From Sulfitobacter maritimus (GTDB lineage: Bacteria > Pseudomonadota > Alphaproteobacteria > Rhodobacterales > Rhodobacteraceae), in contig NZ_JABVBB010000019.1 of the NCBI RefSeq assembly GCF_013346665.1, positions 1 to 64,000 of the forward strand: a stretch of DNA of 64,000 nucleotides, in the 5' to 3' direction. The position numbers and the translations under genes are program-made. The first letter of the stretch is position 1. Each line of letters begins with the position of its first letter. Of this stretch, positions 63,624 to 64,000 are shown in pieces. A model generated the notes under the pieces. The model was not told where the DNA came from. It saw nothing but the letters and a program-made list of their open reading frames with translations, and did not search any database.

Positions 63624-64000
63624 ATGCGAATTTGGCACCACCTTGAGCCGGCTTTGCCCCGGTTCCACAACGGCGAGCCGTTGCGGGCGGGGATCGGGGC
63701 GCTCATTGGGATCAGCCTTTGTGTGGGGCTGGCCTATATCAGCGCGATCTATGGCCAGGCTTCGTTTTACCTCGTGGCCCCTTTGGGGGCGACGGCGGTT
63801 TTGCTTTTCTGTGTGCCGAACTCGCCCCTAGCGCAGCCTTGGTCGGCGGTTGTCGGTAATATCAGCGCGGCTTTAGTGGCGCTGGTTGCAGTGTGGTATA
63901 TCCCCGGACCATTGGCTGTAGGCGTTGCTGTCGGCGCCGCGATTACCGCGATGATGTTTTTGCGCGCCCTGCATCCGCCGGGCGGGGCGGTGGCACTGCT
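63624..64000 (+). CDS. HPP family membrane protein (truncated by the window end)
   Basis: The first 125 residues of a membrane protein (frame open at the window edge). Several hydrophobic helices and the family motif HPPGGAVALL near the visible end are present; GGGAGA precedes the ATG at 63624. HPP proteins often have a second part with CBS domains; that part is outside. Some HPP proteins act in nitrite transport, but this one is unassigned. Confidence 0.85.
   Translation, partial: MRIWHHLEPALPRFHNGEPLRAGIGALIGISLCVGLAYISAIYGQASFYLVAPLGATAVLLFCVPNSPLAQPWSAVVGNISAALVALVAVWYIPGPLAVGVAVGAAITAMMFLRALHPPGGAVAL

Overview
The window looks like part of a plasmid or chromid from a marine Roseobacter-group alphaproteobacterium (Rhodobacteraceae). 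The GC content is high, gene density is high, and there are many TRAP and TTT tripartite transporters. The only replication module is one typical of Rhodobacteraceae extrachromosomal elements: a DnaA-like initiator (36381-37061), an iteron origin (37229-37344) and parAB (37561-39987). The 16-bp palindrome GTTCCCCGCGGGGAAC occurs three times around and inside parAB and is a very likely parS. No rRNA, tRNA or CRISPR was seen. The genus is not determined.

Layout. 1-1231: an intact IS3-family element whose left tip is the first base of the window. 1308-5200: a YjfC-like ATP-grasp/DUF1190 pair, a conserved hypothetical gene, a degenerate-GreA/Rnk gene pair and a small zinc-ribbon protein. 5254-12610: an operon of fused TRAP permease, TAXI binding protein, sulfatase and SulP transporter, with a divergent IclR regulator. 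12607-16486: the homogentisate (tyrosine/phenylalanine) pathway hmgA-maiA-fahA with a divergent MarR regulator and two operator-like repeats. 16522-21940: DctPQM TRAP transporter, 3-hydroxyanthranilate dioxygenase, an EamA permease and a DapA-family enzyme. 22099-25377: aspartate dehydrogenase, LysR and an aldehyde dehydrogenase. 25489-30239: a small secreted protein, two LysR genes and a first quinone-stress set (VOC dioxygenase, WrbA-like, cytochrome b561). 30279-36116: kynureninase translationally coupled to a second sulfatase, followed by TctCBA. 36381-40055: replication and partition. 40070-47493: LysR, the glutathione-dependent formaldehyde pathway, a DSD1/ornithine-cyclodeaminase-family pair, a GNAT and a phospholipase D-like protein. 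47522-55322: DadA, a second Rnk pair, MscS, MgtE, Dps, DUF1127, RsuA-like pseudouridine synthase and HIT. 55319-63446: a large electrophile-defence island (DUF5996, GST, FMN reductase, DoxX, HxlR, VOC dioxygenase, esterase, GNAT, pirin, Kef antiporter). 63624-end: a truncated HPP-family membrane protein.

How it may work together. Much of the window is uptake and breakdown of aromatic amino-acid metabolites plus defence against the quinones and aldehydes these produce. The most suggestive feature is a pair of closely similar CxPSR sulfatases. Each is wired to a different type of tripartite importer, one also to a SulP anion transporter and the other to kynureninase. I infer a system that imports sulfated aromatics, removes the sulfate and feeds the ring into the kynurenine (or homogentisate) routes; hydroxykynurenine or tyrosine sulfate are attractive but untested substrates. 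Other notable points are parS palindromes embedded in parB in two different reading frames, duplicated Rnk gene pairs, and the electrophile-defence island ending in a Kef-type potassium antiporter.
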